A stretch of DNA of 64,000 nt. Origin: Parasponia andersonii (lineage: Eukaryota; Streptophyta; Magnoliopsida; Rosales; Cannabaceae). The notes beneath the pieces were generated by a model. It made no database searches. It had not been told where the DNA came from and saw only the letters and a list, made by a program, of their open reading frames with translations. The stretch covers positions 62,001 through 126,000 of the forward strand of contig JXTB01000285.1 of assembly GCA_002914805.1 (NCBI GenBank), in the 5' to 3' direction. Position numbers and translations under genes: made by a program. Below are positions 24,018 through 37,276 of the stretch, in pieces (position 1 is the first letter of the stretch; the number at the start of each line of letters is the position of its first letter).

Positions 24018-26204
24018 GCGCACAGTATTTAGTTCCTTCTGGAATACTAATTTGGTTAATCAGAATGCTACTTTTTGTTTCCTGATAAGGACTAGGTCTA
24101 AAAACTCTAGTACTCTACAGGAATGAGGTTTTGTTGCCCAACGTGACAAATCACCACACTCACAATTGAAGTGCGTTAAATATATTCTCATTCTTTTTTA
24201 CTTTCCTATGTATAATTTTTTTTTTAATGATAACAACTACGAATTCCAATTATAGTTAAAAATATTTTTTTAAAGATAATAACTAGGAATTGGAATAATA
24301 ATGGGAATTGTACAACCAACTCTCCATTCTACATTATCAATTTTTATCTTAATTAATTTCTTTTACACATTAAATGTTACTTAGGACTGAGATAGTATGT
24401 CTGTATTGTTTTTCTATTTTTTATCTGGTTAAATTTTGACACCTTTTACTTATAACTAAAAGCATTTAATACATGTCAGTTATTTTATATTTTGTAACTG
24501 TTATGATAGATTGATACGTCAACAACTGATTCGGTGTATAAAGAACGGACAGAGAACCTTCATGTTGCTTATTTATTAGTTTCATGTAATATATTGTAAA
24601 GGACATTGAGAAAATGTTGCATAAGTAATGATAGAGAAACAAAAAATTTACACTAAAAGTATAGAGCACCTATTTTCACTATTGTCATATTTTTAAGTGG
24701 ACCAAATTACTTAAAGTTTAAAAATTGAAATAGATATCAAATTTTGTAGTGTAAGTTTTATAAATAAATTTTTAGTATCCCTCGTATTACTCAGTAGTAC
24801 TTGCCATATTAATGCTATTTTCTAATTACATAATCAAATGTTATTCTCTAATAAATTGATCAATTCAGATATTACAACTAAGTTAAATATTAAGTTGGTA
24901 AAAAGAAAAACAAAAAAGAAAGTTGGATTATGGTCAGTCCTTGTAGTACTACTCCTCGGAGTTCCTCATATCATATGTCTAATATGATATTTGAAAAGTG
25001 GATACGCGGCATGGACTGTTTTGCTGTCACCTTGACTATGTAATTATTATTTATTTATTTGAAACATTGGAACTTTTCCAATTAGAGGGAAAGGGAAAAT
25101 ACATAATAAAATATTTGTGAAAATTGTGATGGTCACATATTTCATTTTTATAAAGGGGTTACTTTGGAATGGGGACAAAAATATGAGTATATCTCGAATA
25201 TTATATATTTTCATCATAAGGTCGATTCTTGGAGTCACATGCATTTTCATTTTAACAGGATTATAGTTGCCTTCATGTGTGTGAATAAAGGTACTGATTT
25301 CTTTTTGAGAAAGAGTAATTTGACTTCTAGAATACGTATTTAAACTACCACGCTCTATACACTCAGAGTACATACACTCGGATGATGTGAGACATAATTG
25401 GTTGATTTAGTTGCACTACTTTGCAAAAAATAATGATATAAAATGAAAAGTGAACGCGATAATTTAAATATTTAAATATATATATAAGTTTTGGATATGG
25501 TCTCTTCTTGGGACCACGACCAGTCTCATTTCATATTTTTATATCTCATTTCATTTCTTTTTTTTTTTTGTTGGCCAATTCTGAACACATGTTTTCTAAT
25601 TCACATTGGAAACCCTAAACAAGACTACATCTAAGCCTATAAATATATACATATATATAATTTCACCTTCACAAAAATATCTAATGAACACTATAAGTTC
25701 TATAATCACTACACATTACATAGTCGTCCACTAAGTTTGTTATATGCTTATATGTATGTCTATTTAACCTATTTTTAAGGATAAAAAAGGTCATAAGGCA
25801 TATGAATTATTTAATAGTTAGATGATTGTTTGTAGAATTAGTGTATAAAAGTTGACTCCATTTTTTCATGAGTTCAGGCAAACTCATATTACAAGTTTTA
25901 TTGATTGGATTTGGACATATAACTGTATAGTGGTAATTTGTGCCCAAAAAAAAAAATCGTATTGAAAAAGAGTATCGGCTCTATATATGTTAAATTAGAT
26001 TTTCTTTAGTTATAACTAAATAAAGTTAATAAACCATCCCTCAAAAAAAAAAAAAAAAACCCTAAATAAACCAAAGGATATTGACTCTTGTAACATGGGA
26101 AAAAATACATTGTCCATTAATTTATGTCAAAATTACAGTTATAACTTAATGGTTTTATATTTCCGAGAAAAATACAATATTCATTATTCATTCTATGACA
26201 GTTA
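24018..26204. other. AT-rich intergenic, no gene seen
   Basis: No open frame with family resemblance, no RNA gene and no clear transposon ends. Confidence 0.55.
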
Positions 26205-26293
26205 TGGCCCATGGGATCCTAGAATCAAACCTAGATTGGATGGAAGGAAAGGCTCCAAATAGCACATCTTTACCATTATACCACCATTGGTGA
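26205..26293 (-). mobile_element. tRNA-derived SINE-like head
   Basis: On the minus strand GGTGGTATAATGGTAAAGAT (about 26,285-26,266) is a good box A. CTAGGTTTGATTCTAGG (26,234-26,218) is a box-B-like site, at tRNA-like spacing. It does not fold into an intact tRNA by eye, so a SINE or tRNA pseudogene is more likely. No tail seen. Confidence 0.5.
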
Positions 26294-27939
26294 TAGGCTT
26301 TATTATTGTTATTTTTTTTTTTGAAATGGTTTTATTATTATTATTATTGTTTAAATTCTTTTTTAATTTTTTGCCCATGTAACCATTTCAATTTGACCTT
26401 AACTGCGAAAAATTAAAATAATAAGGTCCAAATGGGACATTAATTCTTAATTAAGAAATTTCATATGAATGTTACATGTCAAGTGGAAGAATTTTTTTAA
26501 GAAAAGCGTTAATAATGCTTTGCGTGTGTTAACCATATAAGCAAAACACGATTTTGCTCCGTAGAAGAAAAGAAAAAAAGATACGGTAAAGAAATAAAAA
26601 AAAACAACCATGTATTGACTTTGTATTTTATATGGAAATAATGTGTAAATAGTTAGTGAGGGGGTTAATAATCCAAGCATATAAATAGTGGCCTTATTCC
26701 TTCATTTTATTCATCCTAAAAAAGTGAAAACCGTAAGTGTTAAATGAAAGTGAAATTGAGAGGTTTTATTCTTTGAGAGTGAGAGAAAAAATATATATAT
26801 TTTTTTTTGTGTATTCGAGATCTGGGTGTGAGAAAAGAGTATTAAGTGTCTATAAATACTTCTAAAGGTTCTTTTTCTCTCAATAATAAAGAACTATAGT
26901 AGTCTCGTGAACGTAGCCAAATTTGATTGTATTTAAATATTTTGACATTATTTTTTACATTTACTTTATTGCTTCCACTATATTATATATATTGGAAAAG
27001 TTATTCTCTGTTAAGGTTTGATTTAATAGGAGTGATAGCCAGAGATAAAGGATCATGACTTGGAATTGACAAGTTCGTACAGACTTCTTGTATTGGAGAT
27101 TGTAGATCAATAATTATCTATATAGTAAAAAATTGCATCAACCTCTATCAAGAAAGAAACCGGAGAAGATAGAGAATAATGACTGGAACCTCCTTGATTG
27201 ACTGGTATTAGGTGTAATCCGATTGACACTAATAAAGAATATTGCTCATAATGTAGCAGAGGCAAGTACCACAGTATAAGAAGCCGTCAGTAAATTAAAA
27301 AGTAAATTTAAAGAAGAAATTATTTTATTTAAAGATAGGAGAGGTGGTTCAGTTGTAACATATATCAATGAGTTCAACACAATCGCTTCTTAATTGTTGT
27401 CCGTCAAAATTAATTTTGACGATGAAGTTCATATACTAATTTTTCTAGTGTCTCTACTAAGTAGTTAAGAACCAAATAAGGGCTACGGTTAGTAATTCTG
27501 TAAGTAAAAGAAAGCCATAAGATGTTAGAAATCGAATTTCGGCATAAATAGTTAGTAGAATTGATTCGAGTAAAGGCTTATCATCGAGTTAAATCTCGAG
27601 AATAGGTGTAAAAGTAGCAAAAAGAATTCTAACCGGGGTCGTGGTAGATCTAAATCAAGGAATAATAGAGACAAGTCTAAATCCAGAAGAAGACTAGAAT
27701 ACTGGAACTATGGCAAGACTAATCACATAAAGAAGAATTGCAGATCACCAAGGAGAGACGACAATAGAAATAATAGTGCCAATGTTGCAACTAAAGAGGT
27801 ACAAGATGCTTTACTATTATCTGTTGATAATTCTATTAACTTAAGAGTCTTAGACTTCGGTGCTTCAGATTATACCACTGCACACCTGATGTATTGGAGA
27901 ATTATATTACTGGTAATTATAGAAAACTATCAACCAATT

Positions 27940-28622
27940 CATAAAGCGAATATTAAGATCTTATATTTAATTATTCCATAAATCTTGAAAAATTTTAAAG
28001 TAGTATTAATGTGTAGTATCCTCAACTATTCGGTGTTTTCGTTAATTTATAAGTCATAACTTTCAATATGCCAGAATTTACCTTTAATTTCACAGAAGCT
28101 AATCTTTTAACAATTCAAAAAGTTACAATCCATGTAAGTAAGTCCAGTCAAATATCAAGAATTAAGATCTATACGCTAATAGCTAGTTTGTAGAAATACT
28201 AAAAATTGAGTTATAGTACTCTAATTTTTTATATTATCGGGTCTAGTTCAATACACATAACTTATATGTGTTGTACTAGTATTTTTATCAGAAATTAGAT
28301 ACTTCAATAATTTAAGATATATCATTTATATTGAAATAGACAAACACTATAATATTTAGTAAATAAAGTATTTTATCTTTATTTATAGATTATGAACTTG
28401 TTAATTTAGACTTAGATAAAGAAATAAGTTCCCCCATAATTAACACTTAATTATTTTTGTTTCTTAATATAAAAATAAAATCATGGAATCTTTTTCAAAT
28501 AAATAAACTATTCAATCGAGACAGTTTAATCTAGCAAATATCATAATTACACATAAAAAAAAGTTGTTTACACTAAAAAGGTAAAATTAAAAATATTGCC
28601 TTTTAGGGCAAATATCCCAACA
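27940..28622 (-). mobile_element. Antisense copia-type LTR nested in the fossil
   Basis: The minus strand begins at 28,622 with TGTTGGGATATTTGCCC and a following AAAAGGCAAT, the usual opening of another plant copia LTR family. It interrupts the protease-integrase spacer, and the host element resumes right after it. The left boundary is approximate and no target duplication was confirmed, so it is probably a solo LTR. Confidence 0.5.
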
Positions 28623-30769
28623 AGTTCATACATATGTATGGGGACCATCCTAATAGGTTCATATATATGTATGGGGACCATCTCCTATGACATCCCTTAG
28701 AGGCTCAAAGTATTATGTCACTTTTATTGATGATTTGAGTAGAAAGGTATGAGTTTATTTTCTGAAAAATAAATCTGATGTTTATGATACCTTTAAAAAA
28801 TGAAAAGCAATGGTTGAGAATGAGACTAACTTGAAAGAGAAATGCTTGTGATTTGATAATGGAGGAGAATATGATGATGATGATTTCGAGAAATATTGTG
28901 TCGTTAATAGTCAAGTTCGAGAAAACTATTCCAGAGAAACCTCAATAGAATGGTGTTACTAAAAGAATGAATAGAACCCTGAATGAACATGCAAATAGTA
29001 TGAGATTGCATACAAGGTTGCCAAAGATATTTTGGGCTGATGTAGTTGACACTGCTATGTATCTTATCAACAGAGGGTTGTCAGTACCATTGAATTGTAG
29101 AATACCAAAAGAAATCTGGAGCAGTAAAAAGGTAAACCTTTCTTTTTCGAAAATATTTGGTTATCTATTCTATGTTCATATAGACCTTGCCAATAGAAGT
29201 AAACTTATTCCCAAGTCTAAAAAATATTTTTTTATTAGTTATAGTGATGCGGAGTTTGGTTATCACTTCTGGGATGACCAAAATTGGAAGATCATCAGAA
29301 GTAGAGATATTATATTCAATAAGAAGGTGATGTACAAGGACAGATTGGACACCAGAGTTGATGGTGTATGTCTTGAAGTCAAGAAGTTAGAGAAAATTTT
29401 GCTGAATGATATCCTAGTAAATGAGATAAAGACTAATAATGACCAGGAAGATCAAGAAGTTGTAGCACCAGCAGTGGAGCCACAAACCCCAGTGGCTGAA
29501 CTCAGAAGATCTTCCAAAATAACCCGACCTCCTCAGAAATATTCCCCTATACTACATTACATTTTGTTGATTGATAAAAGTGAGCCAGAGACCCATGAAG
29601 AAGCAGTGCAGAATAATGAATCAACCAAATAGGAGTTAGCTATTAAAGATGAGATAAATTCACTAGTGTCTAATCGACATGGGAGTTAGTAGAACTCCTA
29701 GAAGAAAAGAAGGCATTACACAACAAGTGGGTATACAGAATAAAAGAAGAATATAACGGTAGTAAGTGGTATAAGACAAGGCTTATTGTCAAAGGCCTTC
29801 AATAGAAGGAAAGCATCAATTACACCGAGATTTTCTAGCCAGTTGTTAAATTGACCACTATTAGAATAATTCTTAGGTTGGTGGCTAAGGAAGATTTGTA
29901 TCTAGAGCAGTTAGATATTAAAACAATATTTCTTTATGGTGACCTTAAGGAAGAAATTTACATAAAGTAGTCACAAGGTTTTGAAGTATAAGGGAAGGAG
30001 AAAATAGTATGTATACTTCAAAAGAGCCTGTATGGCCTAAAGCAGACTCCAAGATAGTGATACAAGAAGTTCGATGCATTTATGAGTAACAATAGTTACT
30101 TATAGTACCAGGCAGATCATTGCTATTATCTGAAGAAGTTTGGCAATTCCTATATTATTCTACCTTTATATGTAGATAATATGTTGATTGATAAAGCTAG
30201 CATAGAGGAAATAGATAAACTCAGGAGGGAATTGTCTAAGGAGTTTTCTATGAAGGACCTAGGAGCTGCAAAACAAATACTTAGAATAAGGATTTCTAGA
30301 GCAAATAGAGCTTTGAAGCTATCTCAAGGGGAATATATGAGAAAGGTACTTAGTAGGTTCAACATGGATGAAGCAAAGCTTGTGAGTATCCCTATGGCTA
30401 TTAAACCAACCAAGGAGCAGGCACCCTCAATTGGCAACCTTATATATACCATGGTATATACCAGACTGGATGTAGCACATGCAGTAGAAGTTGTAAGCCG
30501 ATACATGAGTAATCAGAGAAAACAACACTAAGAAACAGTGAAGTGGATTATCAAATATTTGAGAGGCACTAATAACATGGCCTTGTACTTCAGAAAGTCA
30601 GATTTGGGTCTATAGAGCTATGTTAATATTGACATGAATGGTGATAGAGACGACAAAAAGAGTACCACTAGTTATATGTTTACATTAGGTGATACGGTAG
30701 TCAGCTAGGTCTCAAAGTTACAAAAGCTTATTGCACTATCCACTACTAAGACAGAGTATGTAACGGAAA

Positions 30770-31520
30770 AAAAAGAAACAAAGAAGTGAACCGGGTACAA
30801 AAGTTCCTGAAAAAAACAAGAAAAAAATAAAAGAAAAAAAATTTGCAATGGGAAAAACAAAAAGCCAATCAATTGGCAAAAAAACCTGGTTAATAAGGTC
30901 CGAAAAAACAAAAAAAAAGTTGAGAAAAACTCAAAAAACCAAACTTGGAAAAAAAAAGCCTGAAAACAAAAAAAAATCCAAGAAACAAAAAACCAAAAAA
31001 AAAGGTAAAAAAAAACAAAAACAATGAAAAAACGAAAGTGGAATCAAACTCAAATGACCTGCAAACAAAAAAAAAAAAAAAAAGAAGTGCCGCAATGAAC
31101 CAAGGGGAAAAAAAAAATAAAAATAAGCCTAAAAAAGTTTTTAAAGAAAACAATAAAAAAGCCTTCCGGGGGGTAAAACAGGAAAAAAAAAAAAAATTTG
31201 CCCCCGGGAAAAAAAAAAAAGAAAAAAAAACATAGTAAAGAAATAAAAAATAAACCATGTATTAGCCACGTATTTTACATGGAAATAAGGGGAAAAAAGT
31301 AGGGAAAAGAATAAGGAACCAAACCCAAAAAAAAGGAGTTTAATCCCTCAATCAATCAACAAAAAAAAAAGAAAAAAAACAAAGAGAAAGAAAAAGAAAA
31401 ATGAAAAGCTTTAATCCCAAAAGAAAAAAAAAAAAAAAGTTTTTTTTTCCTTTGGAAGGAATTAAAGGTTGGGGAAGAAAAAAAAAGAATAAAGGGTCAA
31501 AAAAAACCAAAAAAGGTTTT
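30770..31520. other. A-run-rich, low-quality-looking stretch over the 3' LTR
   Basis: The sequence is dominated by A runs every few bases, with scattered CC/GG. Where it can be laid against the 5' LTR it keeps the order of words but with A tracts in place of mixed sequence. Around 31,231-31,290 and after 31,520 the text becomes normal LTR again. I read this as poor base calling or consensus, not real biology. Confidence 0.55.
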
Positions 31521-31685
31521 CTTTCATCTCAATAGTGAAGATCTGCAGTATTCCCATAGACGTAGCCAAATTTAACAAACCATGATAATTTTATGTGTCT
31601 TGTATTTATTTATTTTAGTATTATTTTTCACATTTATTTTACCACTTCCACTATAGTATGTTTATTGGGAAGGTTATTCCCTAAT

Positions 31686-32182
31686 ATTATAAGTATCCGA
31701 TTTCTTTCTATACTTTTATTTATAGTTTAAAGCATATTTGTAATTACCATACTTTATTGTATTCTTTTATAATTGCAAATTAAAATAATGATTTTGCCTA
31801 TTATGGTTAATGGGAGTCATGATATTTTTTAGAAATAAAGATGTTTAATCTCTAAAAAATAAAAATCACCAAAAATCTCGAAAGCCACTACATACTATGA
31901 AATAGAGAAAATGAGTTATACAAATTAGTGAAAAAATTTGGCAATTATCTTGTACCCTTTTGATGGTTGAAGCATTTTTACATTTAATTTTAATTGATCA
32001 AGAGGAGTGTTAAATGTTGTCTGACATATGATTGTCACTATCCGATTAAAATTTTAATTAAATTATAGATTAATTCACATATCAAATAATTAAACTAAAA
32101 AATAAGAAAAAATATAAAAAAGAATATGACTAGCATTCCTTAGTTGATCGTAATTAACATAGTCATTCGTGGAGATGCCATA
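31686..32182. other. AT-rich intergenic, no gene seen
   Basis: Nothing recognisable. Confidence 0.5.
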
Positions 32183-32613
32183 GGTCTTGTTTGGTACATG
32201 GGAATAGGATTATATTATAATTTTGAATTGAATTTTAATGGACTAGATTAGATAAACTAAATAATATTTATATTTGGTATAATATTATATTAGATTAGGA
32301 TTATTATTATAATGTGAGATTTATTTTGATTAGAATGTATAATAAATTTATTTTATATTAGTTTAAATATCATAAAATATTTACAATGTCGACCTGCTAG
32401 TTTAAAAAAATTGAAATAAATATAAGTCTCACCACTTTTGAGGGTGTAATTAATAATCTCACTCTTTTAAAAATAATAAATTACTCAATTCACATGAAAT
32501 TATTTTTGAATTATAGATTATTTATCTCAATTCTAAATTGACATCAAATATGAATATAGGATAAATAATTAAAATCTCAATCCCAACTTTAGTCATGTAT
32601 AACAAACAAAGCC
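32183..32613. mobile_element. MITE with GGTCTTGTTTGG-type ends
   Basis: The left end GGTCTTGTTTGGTACATG pairs with the right end, which reverse complemented reads GGCTTTGTTTGTTATACATG. The arms are AT-rich and imperfect, total 431 bp. GGNCTTGTTTGG ends are typical of plant Tourist/hAT-type MITEs. No clear target duplication and no coding capacity. Confidence 0.6.
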
Positions 32614-32726
32614 AAGAAGAATAGAATACATAGCAATACCATGGAGGGTGTTTCCGAGCAGTCGGAAAAAAATAAAAAGGAAGGAAAAAAAAAAAAGAAA
32701 ACCATGGAGAGTGTGGAACACGCGCA

Positions 32727-34394
32727 ATGAGGAATTAATTGACCGAGTCGGCAATGCTGTCTTGAGTAATATGAATGGACGAAAATATCCTACTCTCTTA
32801 ATAGGTAATATAATTAAGTTTTAAATATAGATCTGATTAGTATATTCTTCGGATTTTCGATGGAATCGTCAACCTAGGTGACAGAAAGTAATTGGTTACT
32901 TTTTCTTGCAAAAAAAAGTACTTGTGGGTCAAGTTTCATGTGTACAGTTCAAATTGACAAACATGACTCTAGTTTGATAGAGTTTTATATTTAAGGGGCA
33001 CTAAATAGTAATCTGCCAAATATATCGTGGGTTAATAACGAGTTTGTACATTATTCTTTTACGATGTGAAAGAACGTGTGTAAAAAAAAAGAGGGCAATT
33101 TCTTTATTCAGTATATAAGAAAAGGATGGGACCACGTAGCTGTCTAGAAACTAAAGTAAAAAAAAAAGCTTGTGGTGATTTTGTCTTTACCGTCAAAATT
33201 TAAATATTACATAAGTTAGACAAGATGTCTAAAATTTGTCAGAAAAAATATATTTAAGAATTTAGCATCATATATCATTATCACTGGATAAAGTGTTTAG
33301 AAATTTGACATTTTTTGTTTTGGCAGAACGTGAACTTTTGATAAAATAAATAATAAAAGTATTTTTATATTTAAAATAATTTAAAATTTGAAAAGATGTA
33401 TTCTTCAAAAAATTATTAAGAATAATGTATTTCTTAAAATACATTATGTCAAAGGTGTATTTTACAAAGAATCTCTTATTGATTCCAGATATTATATAAA
33501 ATGTCACCAATCTAGTATATATAATATATATATTATTTTTCTATATATCATTTTACTCATTAAAATTTATCACATACGTCTTTTCATAATAAAAAATAGA
33601 GATAAAAAATATTAAATGGTATGTATTTATTATTATTATTATTATTTATCCAACTATTCAAATTATGATAATCGTTGGACAGTGAAACAATGGTTGAAAA
33701 AAATACTTATAAATTAGTGAAAAATGAAAATACCTACTGGATTATGACTTTATATAAAAATATATAGAGTATATATATACACATGTATACATATGCATGT
33801 ATAAGGTACCACTCTAATAGGTTTTTTTTTTTAACCTATATATAGATATTGTTTTATCTAGTTAAAATTCATCATGCACGTATTGCCATGATAAAAGATA
33901 TTTATTATTATAATTATTCAAAATATTGTAGCCATAAATTAATGATCCAACGACAAAACAAAATATCTATAAATAGATAAAAAAAATTATTAGAATAGTA
34001 TATTTTATTTTAACATTTCTACAAGTAATATTTTGTCCAATTATAATTCATTGTGCTCATCTTTTCATAGTAAAATTATATAGACAGAAAGAGTATTCAA
34101 TAATGTGTATTTATTATTATTTTTTTTTCTAACTACTCAAATTATTATAACCGTTAGATAATAATCAAAAGGCTAAAAAAGATTGATAAATAGGTTAAGA
34201 AAATTACCTGGATAATTATTCTATATACATTTATGCATATAAATATAATTAAGAGATGCAATATTTCATAGTAGTTTGCGACTATTATTATTATTATTTT
34301 AAAAGAATGGGAGGCAGTGTGAATTTTGAATCACTGAGAAATAGGACTTGTTTTTAAAGGTGCTTTTGTTTTTTGTTTTTTTTTTTTAATAAAT
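32727..34394 (+). repeat. Direct duplication, copy 1 (1,668 bp)
   Basis: Nearly identical to 34,396-36,075. It begins ATGAGGAATTAATTGACCG and ends TTTTAATAAAT exactly at the single N. Differences from copy 2 are a handful of substitutions and small indels, at allele-like density. No coding capacity. It contains three degenerate units of the AT-rich dispersed family seen at 15.1 kb. Confidence 0.95.
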
Positions 34395-34395
34395 N
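34395..34395. other. Single N at the junction of the two copies
   Basis: One ambiguous base lies precisely between the end of copy 1 and the start of copy 2, as left by a contig join of unknown gap size. Confidence 0.9.
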
Positions 34396-36075
34396 ATGAG
34401 GAATTAATTGACCGAGTCGGCAATGCTGTCTTGAGTAATATGAATGGACGAAAATATCCTACTCTCTTAATAGGTAATATAATTAAGTTTTAAATATAGA
34501 TCTGATTAGTATATTCTTCGGATTTTCGATGGAATCGTCAACCTAGGTGACAGAAAGTAATTGGTTACTTTTTCTTGCAAAAAAAAGTACTTGTGGGTCA
34601 AGTTTCATGTGTACAGTTCAAATTGACAAACATGACTCTAGTTTGATAGAGTTTTATATTTAAGGGGCACTAAAAAGTAATCTGCCAAATATATCGTGGG
34701 TTAATAACGAGTTTGTACATTATTCTTTTACGATGTGAAAGAACGTGTGTAAAAAAAAAGAGGGCAATTTCTTTATTCAGTATATAAGAAAAGGATGGGA
34801 CCACGTAGCTGTCTAGAAACTAAAGTAAAAAAAAAAGCTTGTGGTGATTTTGTCTTTACCGTCAAAATTTAAATATTACATAAGTTAGACAAGATGTCTA
34901 AAATTTGTCAGAAAAAATATATTTAAGAATTTAGCATCATATATCATTATCACTGGATAAAGTGTTTAGAAATTTGACATTTTTTGTTTTGGCAGAACGT
35001 GAACTTTTGATAAAATAAATAATAAAAGTATTTTTATATTTAAAATAATTTAAAATTTGAAAAGATGTATTCTTCAAAAAATTATTAAGAATAATGTATT
35101 TCTTAAAATACATTATGTCAAAGGTGTATTTTACAAAGAATCTCTTATTGATTCCAGATATTATATAAAATGTCACCAATCTAGTATATATAATATATAT
35201 ATTATTTTTCTATATATCATTTTACTCATTAAAATTTATCACATACGTCTTTTCATAATAAAAAATAGAGATAAAAAATATTAAATGGTATGTATTTATT
35301 ATTATTATTATTATTTATCCAACTATTCAAATTATGATAATCGTTGGACAGTGAAACAATGGTTGAAAAAAATACTTATAAATTAGTGAAAAATGAAAAT
35401 ATCTACTGGATTATGACTTTATATAAAAATATATAGAGTATATATATACATATGTATACATATGTATGTATAAAGTACCACTCCAATAGGTTTTTTTTTA
35501 AACCTATATATAGATATTGTTTTATCTAATTAAAATTCATCATGCACGTATTGCCATGATAAAAGATATTTATTATTATAATTAATTTTAATTATTCAAA
35601 ACATTGTAGCCATAAATTAATGATCCAACGACTAAACAAAATATCTATAAATAGATTAAAAAAAAATTATTAGAATAGTATATTTTATTTTAACATTTCT
35701 ACAAGTAATATTTTGTCCAATTATAATTCATTGTGCTCATCTTTTCATAGTAAAATTATATAGACAGAAAGAGTATTCAATAATGTGTATTTATTGTTAT
35801 TTTTTTTTCTAACTACTCAAATTATTATAACCGTTAGATAATAATCAAAAGGCTAAAAAAGATTGATAAATAGGTTAAGAAAATTACCTGGATAATTATT
35901 CTATATACATTTATGCATATAAATATAATTAAGAGATGCAATATTTCATAGTAGTTTGCGACTATTATTATTATTATTATTTTAAAAGAATGGGAGGCAG
36001 TGTGAACTTTGAATCACTGAGAAATAGGACTTGTTTTTAAAGGTACTTTTGTTTTTTGTTTTTTTTTTAATAAAT
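34396..36075 (+). repeat. Direct duplication, copy 2 (1,680 bp)
   Basis: Same start word as copy 1 at an offset of 1,669. It carries a small insertion near 35,580 relative to copy 1, and runs without a break into unique sequence (AGATCAGTGAATGAG) after AATAAAT. Confidence 0.95.
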
Positions 36076-37276
36076 AGATCAGTGAATGAGTTTGATTCTT
36101 AAAAATGGAGTTCACACATTAGAGTATTATGGAGATTTTTAAAACTAATTATGTACTAAAAAGTAATTTTATAGGTGATATTTTTGGTAATAAAAAAATT
36201 AGTAAAATAGAGGTGTGGGGAGTGCAGGGTTGTGGTAATAGACCTGTCCAAACTTAAAAGATGTTTTAGTTAAAGTACATGAGCATTTACTATTCCACTA
36301 CAGTAAGTCCATGTTTTATTTGTTATAGTTGCAATAAGCAAAAGATTCCAATAAGATAAGTAAAAGCAAAATAAAACTTCATGATTTTTTAATTTTTTTT
36401 TTTGGGATAAAACTTCATGAATTAAGATATTGTTATTTAAACTTTTTTTTTTTTACACATTTTGAATTGCCTAAATATCGTGTTACATAATTACAAAAGG
36501 AATATATTTATATATGTTTATATATAGGGTGGTTTTATAATAGCAAATTTTTTTGGCTATATATGTAAATTAAGAAAGAAAAAATCTACTCCCATATATA
36601 CATTTTTATTGGTTGAAACAAAAATTAAAATTAGAGGTCGTTGTACCTGTTTAATCTAATTGATTTATTCTGCTAATCATAGGATGTTAACTCAAATCTA
36701 GTAGTGTCAAAATGGGCAAAACTAATAAGTTAGCACGAGCACGATATGATTATAAGGTGACACGACACAATATGATCAGTAAATATGTTCGGTTTGACAC
36801 ATGTGCATGCATAAGCATGATATGTGACATGATATGCACAATTAATAATAATAACTATTTTTCAAAAAATATACCTAAATTAAGTGATGTATGATTTTTA
36901 AAGTAGAGGTTTAATTTAAAAAAATGTAAAAAAAACTTTAAAAAATAAAATGAAAACATTTTTTTTCTAAAAAATAAAAATAAAGTAACATTTTGTTAAT
37001 AAAAGTCCAAAACTTAATAAGTTTGGGTAAAGAGTTCAATTAAAAAATAATCCTGGCCATGGGTTCAAACCCCCCATGAGCCACTTCCAATATAAAAAGC
37101 TAATCAAAATAAATTTAAGAAAAATGAAATAAAAATATTGTTTAGGTATTTTAATATAATTTAAATAGGTACTAATTTAGTTAGGAAGTATTTAAATTAT
37201 AGAATTTAAAATATTAGTTCTCGGTTCTCAGGTATACTTATAAATTATAATATTTTAATTTATATATAAAAATTGT
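36076..37276. other. AT-rich intergenic
   Basis: No gene. About 36,710-36,835 has a CACGA/CATGA-rich stretch (CACGAGCACGATATG, GACACGACACAATATG) like the tails of some plant LTR or hAT repeats. CATGGGTTCAAACCCCCCA near 37,059 has a box-B look, with a weak box A before it, perhaps a SINE scrap. Confidence 0.45.

Larger units (their letters stand above)
26470..31685 (+). mobile_element. Broken Ty1/copia LTR retrotransposon fossil
   Basis: Parts in copia order on the plus strand: 5' LTR (about 26,470-27,015), gag remnant (about 27,290-27,600), zinc-knuckle region (about 27,700), aspartic protease (about 27,830-27,935), integrase (28,690-29,400), reverse transcriptase (about 29,640-30,500), RNase H (about 30,540-30,770) and a 3' LTR-like region ending near 31,685. 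The integrase-before-RT order makes it copia; the lineage looks Tork/Tnt1-like, with low certainty. It is broken in many places (well over ten) and carries a nested LTR. LTR boundaries are approximate. It looks old, but LTR divergence cannot be used because the 3' copy is poor sequence. Confidence 0.8.

Noticed and set aside
30945-31235. Lys-rich 96-codon open frame and its antisense Phe-rich partner
   Set aside because: Produced by A runs in a stretch that looks like poor sequence; no family resemblance.
33268-35284. Four small open frames repeated at an offset of 1,669
   Set aside because: They are copies of each other through the direct duplication, AT-rich and without family resemblance.
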